Source of the DNA: Pseudomonadota bacterium
GTDB taxonomy: Bacteria; Pseudomonadota; Alphaproteobacteria; Sphingomonadales; Sphingomonadaceae
Direction of reading: 5' to 3'
NCBI GenBank assembly: GCA_023432995.1
Contig: JAEZES010000274.1
Coordinates: 1-27,923, forward strand
Length of the DNA: 27,923 nucleotides
Shown: positions 6,809 to 15,057 of the stretch, in pieces
Position numbering within the stretch: the first letter of the stretch is position 1
How the letters are laid out: each line of letters opens with the position of its first letter
The notes under the pieces: model-generated
Told to the model about the DNA's origin: nothing
The model's input: only the letters and a program-made list of their open reading frames with translations
Databases searched by the model: none
Translations under genes and position numbers: made by a program

Positions 6809-8580
6809 CCGGGCTCGTTTATCTCCCCGTCGCTCAGTTGCGGCCGGGTGAGGACGGTGTCGCGCGCGGCTCGCAGGTCTCCCGCAGCGATCTGCTTCGA
6901 CAGCCGTTCCTTGTCCGTCGCGCGGTACAGCGCCTCGGCGCGTTCGATCGCCTGTTCGCTCAGCCCGAGCTTGGTCAGCGCCATGCGCGCCATGCGCAGG
7001 GCCGATTCGAGCACCTCGCGCACGACGTATTCGGCCGGCGTATCGCTCAGCTTCATCACGCTGCGCCGGTCGAACCCGCGCACGTAGATCGCCGCGCGCG
7101 GAAAGGCCTGGTGAACCGCATGGACGAACTCGGGATCGATCTGGTCGCCGTCGATGCAGAACAGGATCAGCTCGGCCTCGGCGGCACCGGCCTGGCGAAG
7201 CAGGTCGATCCGCGTGCCGTCGCCGAAATAGACCTTGGCTCCGAACTGCTCGGCGACGTCGATCATCTCGACGTCGCGGTCGATCAGCGTCACCGGGATG
7301 CCCCCGGCGATCAGGGTCTGGGCGACGGTCTGTCCGAAGCGGCCGTAGCCGACGATCAGCGCGTTGGCGACCTGATCGGCCGGCCCTTCGCGCTCGCCCG
7401 TCGTCTTGACCTGTTCCTGGCGGAAGCGCTTGGTCGCCGCCATCAGGAACGGCGTCGTCGCCATCGATATCGTGACCACTGCGGCAAACAGGCTGGCCGC
7501 CTCTCCGGTGATGAGCAGCGCCTGGCGCGCGGCCACGAACAGCACGAAGCCGAACTCGCCGCCCTGGCTCAGCAGCAAGCCGAGGCCCAGCGCCGGCCGC
7601 CAGTCCATGCGGAACGCCAGGCAGATGGCGAAGATCACGGCACACTTCACGGCGATCAACCCCGCCGCCATGCCGAACACGAAACCGGGCCGCTCGGCAA
7701 TCGCGCCGAGATCGAGCAGCATGCCGATCGAGACGAAGAACAGCCCGAGCAGGATCGAGCGAAACGGCTCGACGTCGGCCTCGAGCTCATGCCGGTAGGG
7801 CGAATCCGCCAGCATCACCCCGGCGACGAACGCACCGAGCGCGGCGCTGGCGCCGATCTCGGACATGATCGCCGCCGCGGCGACGACGGTGAACAGCGCC
7901 GCGACGATGAACATCTCGCGCTCGCCGAGACCGCCGATCAGGCGGAACAGCGGGCGGATGGCAAACCGCCCAAGGGCGATCAGGCCCGCCACCGCGGCCA
8001 GCGTGAGCAGCGCGGTCTGCCAACCCGGCGGTCCGCCGACGTCGGCCGGATTCCGGCTCAGCGCGGCGACCATCGTCAGCAGCGGAATCAGCGACAGATC
8101 CTGGAACAGCAGGATCGCAAACGCCCGTTCCCCGAACGGCGTCCGCAGCCGCCCCGCCGATTGCAGCATCGGCAGCACCTGCGCGGTCGACGACAGCGCC
8201 AGCGGCAGCCCGATCGCCAGCGCCGCGGCGATCGTGAACGGTGCCGCGAGCATGACCAGCCCCGTCACCGCCAGGCCGCACAGCGTCACTTGCAGCAGCC
8301 CGAGCCCGAGGATTTCGCGCTTCATGCGCCACAGCCGCTCGGGCTTCAGCTCGAGACCGACGACGAACAGCAGAAGGACGATGCCAAGCTCTGCGAAGCC
8401 GATCATGGCCTCCGCGTCGCCGACCAGCCCGAACACGTGCGGCCCGACGAGCGCTCCGGCAACCAGGTATCCCAGCGTCGCACCCAGCCCGAGCCGCCGG
8501 AACAGCAGCACCGCGGGCAGCGCGAAGGCGAGCATCAGGAACCCGTCGCGCAGGAAAGTCCCTGGTTCCGAGTGGTCCAT
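6805..8580 (-). CDS. CPA2 / Kef-type K+:H+ antiporter with TrkA-N domain
   Basis: The 591-residue product has about 12-13 membrane segments from residue 15 to 385 with the Na+/H+ exchanger signature. Motifs include GYLVAGALVGPHV (37-49), GLELKPERLW (75-84), FQDLSLIPLL (159-168) and SQGGEFGFVLF (338-348). A soluble TrkA-N/RCK domain starts near 407 with GYGRFGQTVAQTL (411-423) and the nucleotide-contacting IDRD. This architecture is that of KefB/KefC glutathione-gated potassium efflux systems. The start at 8580 (MDHSEPG) is chosen because a GGGGG ribosome binding site lies about 7 bases upstream; the frame extends to 8688 but that part runs into the previous gene. It follows the flavin-reductase-like gene by 61 bp and may be co-transcribed. 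Electrophile or pH stress regulation is plausible but not shown here. Confidence 0.93.
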   Translation of the reverse strand: MDHSEPGTFLRDGFLMLAFALPAVLLFRRLGLGATLGYLVAGALVGPHVFGLVGDAEAMIGFAELGIVLLLFVVGLELKPERLWRMKREILGLGLLQVTLCGLAVTGLVMLAAPFTIAAALAIGLPLALSSTAQVLPMLQSAGRLRTPFGERAFAILLFQDLSLIPLLTMVAALSRNPADVGGPPGWQTALLTLAAVAGLIALGRFAIRPLFRLIGGLGEREMFIVAALFTVVAAAAIMSEIGASAALGAFVAGVMLADSPYRHELEADVEPFRSILLGLFFVSIGMLLDLGAIAERPGFVFGMAAGLIAVKCAVIFAICLAFRMDWRPALGLGLLLSQGGEFGFVLFVAARQALLITGEAASLFAAVVTISMATTPFLMAATKRFRQEQVKTTGEREGPADQVANALIVGYGRFGQTVAQTLIAGGIPVTLIDRDVEMIDVAEQFGAKVYFGDGTRIDLLRQAGAAEAELILFCIDGDQIDPEFVHAVHQAFPRAAIYVRGFDRRSVMKLSDTPAEYVVREVLESALRMARMALTKLGLSEQAIERAEALYRATDKERLSKQIAAGDLRAARDTVLTRPQLSDGEINEPG

Positions 8581-8606
8581 CACCAGCCCCCGCTTGCTCC
8601 AGCGTT

Positions 8607-8622
8607 GCTCTCTAAGGAGAGC
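8607..8622 (-). other. perfect 6-bp hairpin between the flavin-reductase-like and Kef genes
   Basis: GCTCTC (8607-8612) and GAGAGC (8617-8622) form a perfect stem with loop TAAG on the plus strand. On the transcribed minus strand it sits 26 bases before the Kef start codon and 19 bases after the preceding stop. No T-run follows, so it is not a classical terminator. It could limit transcript processing or influence translation of the antiporter. Confidence 0.35.
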
Positions 8623-8641
8623 CCCGGCGCTTGGATAGCCG

Positions 8642-9580
8642 TCAGGCGTCGACGAACGGCTGCCCGGCGGCCGCGCGCCATTGCGCATACATGTCGCTCA
8701 CGTGGCACAGCTGGGGAGCGTGATCGCGCGTGGAGGCGATCTTCACCTCGGTCGCGAACAGCATGTGCGAGCCGACCGGCTCTGCATGCGCCAGTTCGAG
8801 CTCGCGCAGGCCAAGCGCATCGACCGGCACCGGGAGTGCCAACACGGGCGACGGCGCCACCGCAAACGGCAGCTCGTCCCAGGCGATGGTCCGCTTGCGG
8901 TGGTGATCGCCGAGCCGGTAGGCGACCTCCTTCCACGAGGCCGGGACTGCGCTGACCGCGATCTTCCCGCTCGCCCGCATGAGCTCGACCGAGGGACTCG
9001 TGAGACGGAGCGCCAGCAGGAATCCGCGATCGCCGAGCGGACCGACGAGGTCCATCGGAAACAGGTTGCCGGCGTCCTCGTGCACCACGCTGACGAGGTA
9101 GACCGGGCGCGGCAGCATGTAGAACACGTTGAGCGCGCACAGGTCAGCGAAGGACATCACGAACGCGTAGGGCCGCCGCGCGTTGCGGCGCGCATGCTGC
9201 CACGCGAGCGCATAGCGCCAGATCCGCTCGGCCGCCGAGACGCAGTGGACCGACGAGCGGGTCGGGCGCAGCAGGTCGAGTGTTCCGCCGGGGTGCTCGA
9301 CGGCCCCAGCCGGCTCGCACTCGAGGACTCCGAGCAGCCCGCCAGCGGTACGATCGCGCACCCGGATCGTCGTCGGGCCAACGGGAGGCTCCTCCCGTTG
9401 CCGTGCGAGGCCCAGCCGCAGCGGGGCGAGCGACACCGGGAACAGCTTGCCGGTGACGTCCTGCTCGCCGCCCGGCGCGACCACTAGCGCCCGGGCCGGC
9501 TGCTGCTCCTCAAGCGACAGCGCCACCGGGCGATGGCGCAAAGGTCGTCCGCCGATAAGCGCGTGGAGCAGCCGCCTCAT
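8642..9580 (-). CDS. flavin-reductase-like FMN-binding split-barrel protein
   Basis: The 312-residue product resembles the flavin reductase (FMN-binding split barrel) family in its second half, about residues 140-285. Indicators are SFADLCALNVFYMLPRPVYL, GNLFPMDLVGPLGD (171-184) and the later HMLFATEVKIAS. Residues 1-140 are an additional N-terminal region of Arg/Pro-rich character with VGPTTIRVRD and CVSAAERIWRYALAW; I recognise no named domain there. The ATG overlaps the methyltransferase stop (ATGA, 9577-9580), so the two proteins are made together and may act on one pathway. Members of this fold reduce flavins or bind FMN/haem. Which one applies here cannot be decided from sequence. Confidence 0.8.
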   Translation of the reverse strand: MRRLLHALIGGRPLRHRPVALSLEEQQPARALVVAPGGEQDVTGKLFPVSLAPLRLGLARQREEPPVGPTTIRVRDRTAGGLLGVLECEPAGAVEHPGGTLDLLRPTRSSVHCVSAAERIWRYALAWQHARRNARRPYAFVMSFADLCALNVFYMLPRPVYLVSVVHEDAGNLFPMDLVGPLGDRGFLLALRLTSPSVELMRASGKIAVSAVPASWKEVAYRLGDHHRKRTIAWDELPFAVAPSPVLALPVPVDALGLRELELAHAEPVGSHMLFATEVKIASTRDHAPQLCHVSDMYAQWRAAAGQPFVDA

Positions 9581-10293
9581 TGCCGTCGCAGCCGGACGAT
9601 GCGGAACGCACTGCGCGGACCGAAGCATGAGGCGCTGCATTCCGGCATGGGCCGTTCGTCGGGCACGAACTCGGGACGGGCGGCGCGCCGCAATCGCCCT
9701 ACGGTGTGGTGGCGAACGTGGTGCAGTTCGGCGCTCCGATAGCGGAGGCCGCCGGTGAACGGCGCCGCGAGCACGGCGCGCCAGAATGCGCTTCGGCGTA
9801 TGCTCGCCGGATACCACGGGTTCTGCACCGTCAGGATCAGCGAGCCACCCGGCCGGACCAGCCGCCCGAGCAGCCGGAACACCGGAGCGAGCGGGTCGAC
9901 GGTGCTGAAAACCGCGAAGTTGGACACCGCAGCGTCGAACGGTGCCCGCTCGGCAAGCGACTCGCCGACCGCCTCGAGCGGTCCGGCGAGCGCGACGACC
10001 GACCCTGCCTCGAGCTCGGCGGCACAGCGCCGGCGCAGCGCAGCGATCATGCCGTCCGACAGGTCGTAGGCGACGACCTCGTGACCGAGCCCGGCGAAAT
10101 GCGCGGCGTCGAGGCCCGAGCCGGCGCCGAAGTCGAGCATGCGCGCGCGCGTGCCGACTGCTTGCTCGACGTTTCGCCAGAAGCACTCGCGAACGAGCCG
10201 GTTGGCCGGCGTTTCGAGCAGCGCATCGTAGCCTTGCGCCACCCGGTCGTAGTGGTCGCGCACGTGCGCCTGGAGGCTGTCCGGCCGTTGCAT
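9577..10293 (-). CDS. class I SAM-dependent methyltransferase
   Basis: The 238-residue product starts MQRPDSLQAHVRDHYDRVAQGYDALL, a typical ubiE/type-11 N-terminus. Motif I is LDFGAGSGLD (53-62), the acidic residue ending strand beta2 is Asp77 in VVAYDLSD, and motif post-I/II reads FDAAVSNFAVFSTVDPL. VRPGGSLILTVQNPWYP follows as motif III. These features indicate a small-molecule methyltransferase; the substrate is not identifiable. The stop overlaps the start of the flavin-reductase-like gene. The gene begins 88 bp beyond the terminator of the TonB receptor gene, so it probably has its own promoter. Confidence 0.9.
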   Translation of the reverse strand: MQRPDSLQAHVRDHYDRVAQGYDALLETPANRLVRECFWRNVEQAVGTRARMLDFGAGSGLDAAHFAGLGHEVVAYDLSDGMIAALRRRCAAELEAGSVVALAGPLEAVGESLAERAPFDAAVSNFAVFSTVDPLAPVFRLLGRLVRPGGSLILTVQNPWYPASIRRSAFWRAVLAAPFTGGLRYRSAELHHVRHHTVGRLRRAARPEFVPDERPMPECSASCFGPRSAFRIVRLRRQ

Positions 10294-10351
10294 CCGTGGC
10301 GATCGATCCTGCAGCCAAAGCCCGGCTGCACTCTCGGCGGCCGCGCGCCAG

Positions 10352-10357
10352 TGTCAA
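10352..10357 (-). promoter_or_regulatory. possible -35 box for the methyltransferase operon
   Basis: The minus strand reads a perfect TTGACA here, 58 bases before the methyltransferase start and just downstream of the TonB receptor terminator, where a promoter is expected. No good TATAAT-like -10 element is seen at 16-18 bases spacing (AGAGTG/GAGTGC), so this remains a tentative call based on one element and position. Confidence 0.3.
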
Positions 10358-10370
10358 CCGCACGCGTTGC

Positions 10371-10416
10371 ATCAAAAGGAAGGGGCCCTTCCGGCAGGGA
10401 GTGCCGGAAGGGCCCC
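10371..10416 (-). terminator. Rho-independent terminator of the TonB receptor gene
   Basis: A perfect 15-bp inverted repeat (10382-10396 and 10402-10416) encloses a 5-base loop. Read on the minus strand it starts 22 bases after the receptor stop codon and is followed by the T-rich stretch TTCCTTTTGAT (10381-10371). Stem length, GC content and T-tract orientation fit an intrinsic terminator for the receptor transcript. The plus-strand side has no T-run. The rest of 10294-10437 holds no gene. Confidence 0.85.
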
Positions 10417-10437
10417 AGGGCACCTCAAGCGGTTCGA

Positions 10438-13400
10438 TTAGAACCGGATGTTGGCACCGAGCCAGAAGCTCCGGCCGTTGGTGTCGTGGGAACCGAGGAA
10501 CGATCCCCCCGCCAGCTGGCCGAGCGCCGCGTTCGGGTTCGGGTTGTAGTTCCCGAGCGGCGGCGCCTTGTTGAACAGGTTATCGATACCCGCGCGGATG
10601 CCGATGTCCTCGCTCAGCTGATAGCTGCCGTTGAGGTGGAAGATGTTGTACGACGGCCACCCCTCGTTCGGCGGCAGCGGCAGGTCGAGCTTCGGGTAGT
10701 GTTGCCACTGCACCGAGATCTGCGCCGGGCCGACACCGTAACCGACCGTCGTCAGCGCGCGGTATTCGAACACGTTGGCGTTGAGCCCGTTCTCGCCCGC
10801 GCCCGTCGTGCCGACGTAGTCGACCATCGGCAGGATCGGGTAGAGCGCCGAGCTCTCGAAGTCGATCTGGTAGTTGAACACCGAGTTCAGCGTCAGCGTA
10901 CCCGGACCGACGTCGATGCCCCAGTCGAGCTGCGCGTCGATGCCCTGCAGGTGGACCCGGCCGCTGTTCACGTAAGTCGTGAAGATGTTGCCCGACTGTC
11001 CGGTCTGGTTGCGCGGGACATTCTGGCAGAACACCGTGTTCGCGGCGGCGGTCGGATCGCTCAGCACGAGCGGGTTGAGCGTCGGATCGAAGCACTGCTG
11101 CATCGCCGCCGCCACCGTCTGGGCGCCGATGACATCCTTGATCGAGATGTCGTACCAGTCGACCGACAGCCGCAGGCGCGACAGCGGGCCGCTCGCCACC
11201 GGCGACTGGATCACCACGCCGGCGGTCCAGGTGGCGGCCTTTTCCGGCACCAGGTTCGCGTTGCCGACCAGCGTCGGGAACGCGAAGCCGAACGTGCCGG
11301 GATTCTGGAAGCCGCTGTAGTACTCGGTGTCCGCGTCGGGGTTGCCCGACTGCTCCATCAGGATGCGGCAGACCGCCTGGACGTTGGCGCCCGTTGCGTT
11401 GTCCGGGTTGGCCGACCACGGAAGCGGGTTGGCCACCGAACACGGATCACCGGCGAGGTTCACGCCGAAGGTCTGCTGCGCCGCGAGGAACAGCTCGCCG
11501 ATGTTCGGCGCGCGCTCCGCGCGGTTGTAACCGCCACGGATACGCAGCCAGTCGTTGACCGCCCAGTCCGCCAGCGCCTTGTAGGTCCAGCTGCTGCCGG
11601 TGGTGCTGTAGTCCGAGTAACGGCCGCCGACTTCGAGGTTGAATTCCCGGATGAACGGAACGTCCGCCAGCACCGGAATCAGCAGTTCGCCGTAAACCTC
11701 CTTGGTATCGATGTACCCGAAGGCTTCGCCGCTCGGGTAGATGCCGAGCGCCTGGTCGAGGAACGAGCGCCCCTGGGTGGTCAGCGTATCGTTGATGAAC
11801 TCGTAGTCCATCTCGCGGTAGCTGGCACCGACCGCGGCGCGCACGTCACCGGCCGGCAGTGCGAACAGGCCGCCCTGCAGGTTGGCCTCGACGATCGTCT
11901 GGCGGAACTTCGAGCGGTTCTTGAGGTCGGCCCGCATGGCTTCCATGCAGTCCTCGCTGAACCCGCCGGCGGGCACGTCGAAGAAGTTGACCCCGCTGGT
12001 GCAGGTGCCGGTCGAGGCGCCGAAGCCGCCCGATTCCTGGTTGCCCTGCTGGCTGAAGCCGTAGCCGAAGTTCGGCGAGGTCAGCAGCGCGCGGGTCCGG
12101 GCCAGCGAGTAGATGCCGGTCTGGCGCGCGAAGGTGTGCGATTCGCCGTGGTTGACGAACGCTTCCCAGGTCCAGTCGGTGCCCGGGATCGAGCCTTCGA
12201 GCCCGGCCGTGATGTTGTAGGTCATCACGTCGGTGAAGGTCTCGCGCGGATCCGGCATCAGCGTCTGCAGCTGGAACGGGGCGTCGGGATTCTGCCGCGC
12301 GAGCAGCAGCTGCTGCAGCTCGGCTGAAACCGGGAACACCTGGTAGGTCGGGCAGCCGCCCGTCACCGGGCAGTCCAGGCCATACTGGCCGCCGGCGAGG
12401 TAGGCCGCGTTGGTCGTCCCGTCCCCGTTGAGCGACGAGGGGATGCCGCGCGTGGCGTCACCCAGGTAGATCTGGTTGCCGTACGGGATCTGCACGTCCC
12501 AGCCGGTCGTGATCGGACCCGGCTCGTTGCGGGTGTAGGTGTTGACGTGGCTGAACAGCGCCTGGCCGAACACGCCGACCCAGTCGTTGATCTCGTAGTT
12601 GCCGCGAGCGAACGCGTTGTAGCGCGTCAGCGGCAGGATCAGGTAGAGATCCTCGTTGTTCTGGCCGAAGTTGCCGACGGCGGTCTGCTTGTAGCCGTTC
12701 TGGCCGAGACCCTGGAAGCGATAGACGCCGCCGCGCTGGTAGAAGCCCGTGCCGGTGAACACCGATCCGTCGGGATTGGTGAAGATCGCGAAGCCCTGCG
12801 GGCCGCCCGGCGCCGTGATCGGCGAAGTCAGGTTGATCGTCACGCCCGGCGCGACGGTGAACGGCGAACAGCCGCCGTTGCTGATCGGGTTGGGCACGGT
12901 CGGCGCCGGACCGCAGGTGCCGGTCGCGAAATCGAACGGCTCGTCAGCCGGGTTGGCCTGGTCGAAGATGCCGAAGAACACGTCGGGGTCGATCGGGTTG
13001 CCGTTGGCGAACTGCACGCCCGGTGCGCTGATGAAGAACTGCGAACCACCGATGTTCGGGTTGTCCCACATGTCGCGGTACCACTTGCGGTCGCGCTGGA
13101 AGCTGGCTTCGCGGGTGTTCATCGACAGCGCGAGGCTGATGTTGCCGCGGCCGTCGGGGAAGTCGGTCCCCATGATGCCCGAGAGCTGGTACTCGAAGCC
13201 GTCGCCTTCCTGCGAGACCGACACACGGCCGTCGAGCTCGAGGCCCTGGAAGTTCTTCTTGAGGATGAAGTTGGTGACGCCGGCGACCGCGTCCGCACCG
13301 TAGGTCGCCGAGGCGCCGCCCGAGATGATCTCGACGCGCTCGATCGCGGCGGCCGGGATGGTGCTGATGTCGGTCACGCCCGAAGCGTTCGACGGGGTCG

Positions 13401-13794
13401 AACGGCGGCCGTCGACGAGGACGAGGTTGCGGTTGGCGCCGATACCGCGCAGCGACACGGTCGCCGCGCCCGGGGTGTTGGTCGCGGTCGGCTGGATGTC
13501 ACCGCCGGCGGTCGGAGTCTGCGCCGGCACGAACTGCGGCAGGCGGTTGAGGTTCGATTCGAGCGCCGCGGTCGAGGTGTTCTCGAGCAGCGCTTCGTTA
13601 ACTGTCACCGTCGGGCTGGTCGCGTTGTAGTCCTGACGCTGAATGCGCGAACCGGTAACGACGATCGGCGCGCCGGCGTCTTCCGCCTCGGCGGTCTCGT
13701 CCTGCGCCACGGCGGGCGTCGCCAGCGCGACCGTTCCGGCGCAACCAGCGAGCAGCAGCGCCTTGTAGATTCCCATGATGTTCGAGGTTCTCAC
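10438..13794 (-). CDS. TonB-dependent outer-membrane receptor
   Basis: The product (1118 residues from GTG 13794) has a signal peptide ending AVA-Q at about residue 30 and a TonB-box-like IVVTGSRI (44-51). The plug domain shows SLRGIGANRNLVLVDGRR and ERVEIISGGASATYGADAVAGVTNFILKK. A large beta-barrel follows with periodic aromatic strands, and the protein ends in the Phe-terminated GANIRF signal used for outer-membrane insertion. Several Cys pairs in long extracellular-loop-like inserts are notable. GTG 13794 is preferred because AAGGGAG lies about 6 bases upstream; ATG 13776 has no such site. These receptors import siderophores, saccharides, peptides or other bulky ligands by TonB energy. 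The substrate is not identifiable. It has a terminator downstream and a long leader upstream. Confidence 0.94.
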   Translation of the reverse strand: MRTSNIMGIYKALLLAGCAGTVALATPAVAQDETAEAEDAGAPIVVTGSRIQRQDYNATSPTVTVNEALLENTSTAALESNLNRLPQFVPAQTPTAGGDIQPTATNTPGAATVSLRGIGANRNLVLVDGRRSTPSNASGVTDISTIPAAAIERVEIISGGASATYGADAVAGVTNFILKKNFQGLELDGRVSVSQEGDGFEYQLSGIMGTDFPDGRGNISLALSMNTREASFQRDRKWYRDMWDNPNIGGSQFFISAPGVQFANGNPIDPDVFFGIFDQANPADEPFDFATGTCGPAPTVPNPISNGGCSPFTVAPGVTINLTSPITAPGGPQGFAIFTNPDGSVFTGTGFYQRGGVYRFQGLGQNGYKQTAVGNFGQNNEDLYLILPLTRYNAFARGNYEINDWVGVFGQALFSHVNTYTRNEPGPITTGWDVQIPYGNQIYLGDATRGIPSSLNGDGTTNAAYLAGGQYGLDCPVTGGCPTYQVFPVSAELQQLLLARQNPDAPFQLQTLMPDPRETFTDVMTYNITAGLEGSIPGTDWTWEAFVNHGESHTFARQTGIYSLARTRALLTSPNFGYGFSQQGNQESGGFGASTGTCTSGVNFFDVPAGGFSEDCMEAMRADLKNRSKFRQTIVEANLQGGLFALPAGDVRAAVGASYREMDYEFINDTLTTQGRSFLDQALGIYPSGEAFGYIDTKEVYGELLIPVLADVPFIREFNLEVGGRYSDYSTTGSSWTYKALADWAVNDWLRIRGGYNRAERAPNIGELFLAAQQTFGVNLAGDPCSVANPLPWSANPDNATGANVQAVCRILMEQSGNPDADTEYYSGFQNPGTFGFAFPTLVGNANLVPEKAATWTAGVVIQSPVASGPLSRLRLSVDWYDISIKDVIGAQTVAAAMQQCFDPTLNPLVLSDPTAAANTVFCQNVPRNQTGQSGNIFTTYVNSGRVHLQGIDAQLDWGIDVGPGTLTLNSVFNYQIDFESSALYPILPMVDYVGTTGAGENGLNANVFEYRALTTVGYGVGPAQISVQWQHYPKLDLPLPPNEGWPSYNIFHLNGSYQLSEDIGIRAGIDNLFNKAPPLGNYNPNPNAALGQLAGGSFLGSHDTNGRSFWLGANIRF

Positions 13795-14056
13795 CGTTAA
13801 CTCCCTTGACCCAATCTGCGAGCAGCGCGGGCCGCCCTGATCCGGATCGGAAGCCTTGCGCCTGGCGCGCACGCAGGCGCCCGGCGAACGCCGGGGAATC
13901 CTGCACCGTGCTTGCGCTGAAGCCGCGGCTTTCCGACCCTGTAGGCCCCGCTTGTCATCACGGGGTGCCGAGTGGGTCGTTATGAGCGCGCGTTGATGTT
14001 GTCCAGACTATGCGACCTGATTCGCAGATTTTTTTGAATTTATTCGATATTCTGTC
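13795..14056 (-). other. long structured 5' leader of the TonB receptor gene
   Basis: No convincing gene lies between the receptor start and the predicted promoter. If transcription starts near 14056, the leader is about 260 nt. It contains three inverted repeats: CCCGGC/GCCGGG with a 4-base loop (13880-13895), the 12-base palindrome AAGCCGCGGCTT (13920-13931), and CCCCG/CGGGG around a 10-base loop (13946-13965 region). A 53-codon frame runs 13958 to 13797 and stops two bases before the receptor GTG, but it has no ribosome binding site. No known riboswitch class is recognised. Confidence 0.4.
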
Positions 14057-14062
14057 GCCAGT

Positions 14063-14104
14063 TGTATCAGACTTAATCAACTTATCGCAAATGGTATCAG
14101 TCTG
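14063..14104 (-). promoter_or_regulatory. predicted promoter and repeated operator-like element of the TonB receptor gene
   Basis: On the minus strand, TTGCGA (14090-14085) and GATACA (14068-14063) are spaced by 16 bases inside an AT-rich island, which is rare in this window. Two near-identical direct repeats, GTATCAGACT (14064-14073) and GTATCAGTCT (14094-14103), lie exactly 30 bp apart. One covers the -10 element and the other sits just upstream of the -35. CAGACT (14068-14073) and AGTCTG (14099-14104) also form an inverted repeat. This arrangement fits a regulator binding two sites on the same helix face. The adjacent Crp/Fnr gene is a candidate regulator; only an isolated ATCAA half-site (14076-14080) resembles an FNR box. 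Confidence 0.5.
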
Positions 14105-14124
14105 AGGCGCCGGCGCGGACGAAT

Positions 14125-14862
14125 TCAGGACTGCCGCGAATGGCTCGCCCCGCGGTGCAGGTAGCGGTCGCTGAAGTCACCGATGATGCGCAGCGCACCC
14201 CAGTCGTGGACGACCAGGCGCCCGTACGCGAATGAGATCAGGCCCTCGCGGCGCAAGGCCTGGATCGTGCGGTTGGTATGAACCGCGGTGAGCCCGGTGG
14301 CGTCGGCGATGTGTTCCTGAGTCAGCGGCAGAAGATAGACCCTGCCGTCCTCAGTCCCCTCATCGAGCCGCATCGCCAATTCGCACAGCAGGTGGGCAAT
14401 CCTGCCGCGCGCGTTGCGCCGACCGACGTTGACCACCCATTCGCGAATCATTGCGCCTTCGAGCAGCGTGTCGAACCACGCCGCGCGCGCGAGCGACGGC
14501 CGCTCAACGACCAGGGCCTGCAGCGCGCTCTTCGGAACCACGGCCAGCGAGCACGTACCCAGAGCCTGCACGCCGTGATCGTTGGTGGCGAGCAGGCAGT
14601 TCTGCAGGTCGATGAATTCCCCGGCGAAATGAAACGAGATGATCTGCCGCGAGCCGTTGCGGACCACCTTCTGCCGGAAGGCGCAACCTTCGAGGATCAG
14701 GCTGCACCAGCCGGGTTCCTCGCCCTCGCGAACGATGAACGCGTCCCGCTCGACCGCGCGGCGCGTGAATGGCAGCGAGCGCAGCGCTGCCAGGTCGGCT
14801 TCAGCAAGCCCGGTGCGCTGCGCCCAGCAGCGGAGCGCGTGTTCGATAGCCGTTTCGGTCAA
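14125..14862 (-). CDS. Crp/Fnr family transcriptional regulator
   Basis: The product (245 residues from TTG 14862) has a cyclic-nucleotide-binding-like beta-barrel (residues 25-125; REGEEPGWCSLILEGCAF, RQIISFHFAGEFIDLQ). A dimer helix follows, then a C-terminal winged helix with LTQEHIADATGLTAVHTNRTIQALRREGLI (180-209). No N-terminal Cys cluster of the FNR 4Fe-4S type is seen, so it is not a canonical oxygen sensor. The frame extends upstream to GTG 15012, adding 50 residues, but those are not family-like and would bring the start close to the divergent gene. I therefore prefer TTG, which gives the usual family length. The start is uncertain. It lies between the TonB receptor and the FAD monooxygenase and may control either. 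Confidence 0.87.
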   Translation of the reverse strand: MTETAIEHALRCWAQRTGLAEADLAALRSLPFTRRAVERDAFIVREGEEPGWCSLILEGCAFRQKVVRNGSRQIISFHFAGEFIDLQNCLLATNDHGVQALGTCSLAVVPKSALQALVVERPSLARAAWFDTLLEGAMIREWVVNVGRRNARGRIAHLLCELAMRLDEGTEDGRVYLLPLTQEHIADATGLTAVHTNRTIQALRREGLISFAYGRLVVHDWGALRIIGDFSDRYLHRGASHSRQS

Positions 14863-15057
14863 GTGCTTGGAATTCCGACGAGAGTGACCGTCGTTTAGCG
14901 TGCGAGCGAGCCAATCTCTCTCAACGGAGTTATTAACTTGGATCAGAATCTGCAGCGCTGGAGCGGGCGTTCCGGCTGCCTGCCCGCCGCAACCGCTGCC
15001 AAAGCTTGTCACCTGTCCCCAGGCTCATAGGATGGGCGACGGGAAGAGGAGACGACG
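14863..15057. promoter_or_regulatory. divergent intergenic region, Crp/Fnr gene and FAD monooxygenase
   Basis: If the Crp/Fnr gene starts at 14862, this 195-bp stretch is the shared control region. It contains an AT-rich patch at about 14918-14948 (GAGTTATTAACTTGGATCAG), unlike the surrounding GC-rich DNA, and the strong AAGAGGAGA ribosome binding site (15044-15052) for the monooxygenase. I see no confident -35/-10 pair and no clear Crp or Fnr palindrome. Confidence 0.4.

Noticed and set aside
8581..8688. N-terminal extension of the Kef antiporter frame
   Set aside because: It overlaps the upstream gene end, is low-hydrophobic, and a good ribosome binding site precedes ATG 8580.
9706..12327. 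Long plus-strand frame opposite the methyltransferase and TonB receptor (873 codons)
   Set aside because: Arg/Val/Asp/Gln-rich shadow translation that crosses a terminator and two real minus-strand genes.
13797..13958. 53-codon leader frame before the TonB receptor
   Set aside because: No ribosome binding site and Arg/Gly/Pro-rich content expected by chance; kept only as a remark within the leader finding.
14863..15012. N-terminal extension of the Crp/Fnr protein from GTG 15012
   Set aside because: The added 50 residues are not family-like, and TTG 14862 gives the usual length; uncertainty is noted in the gene entry.
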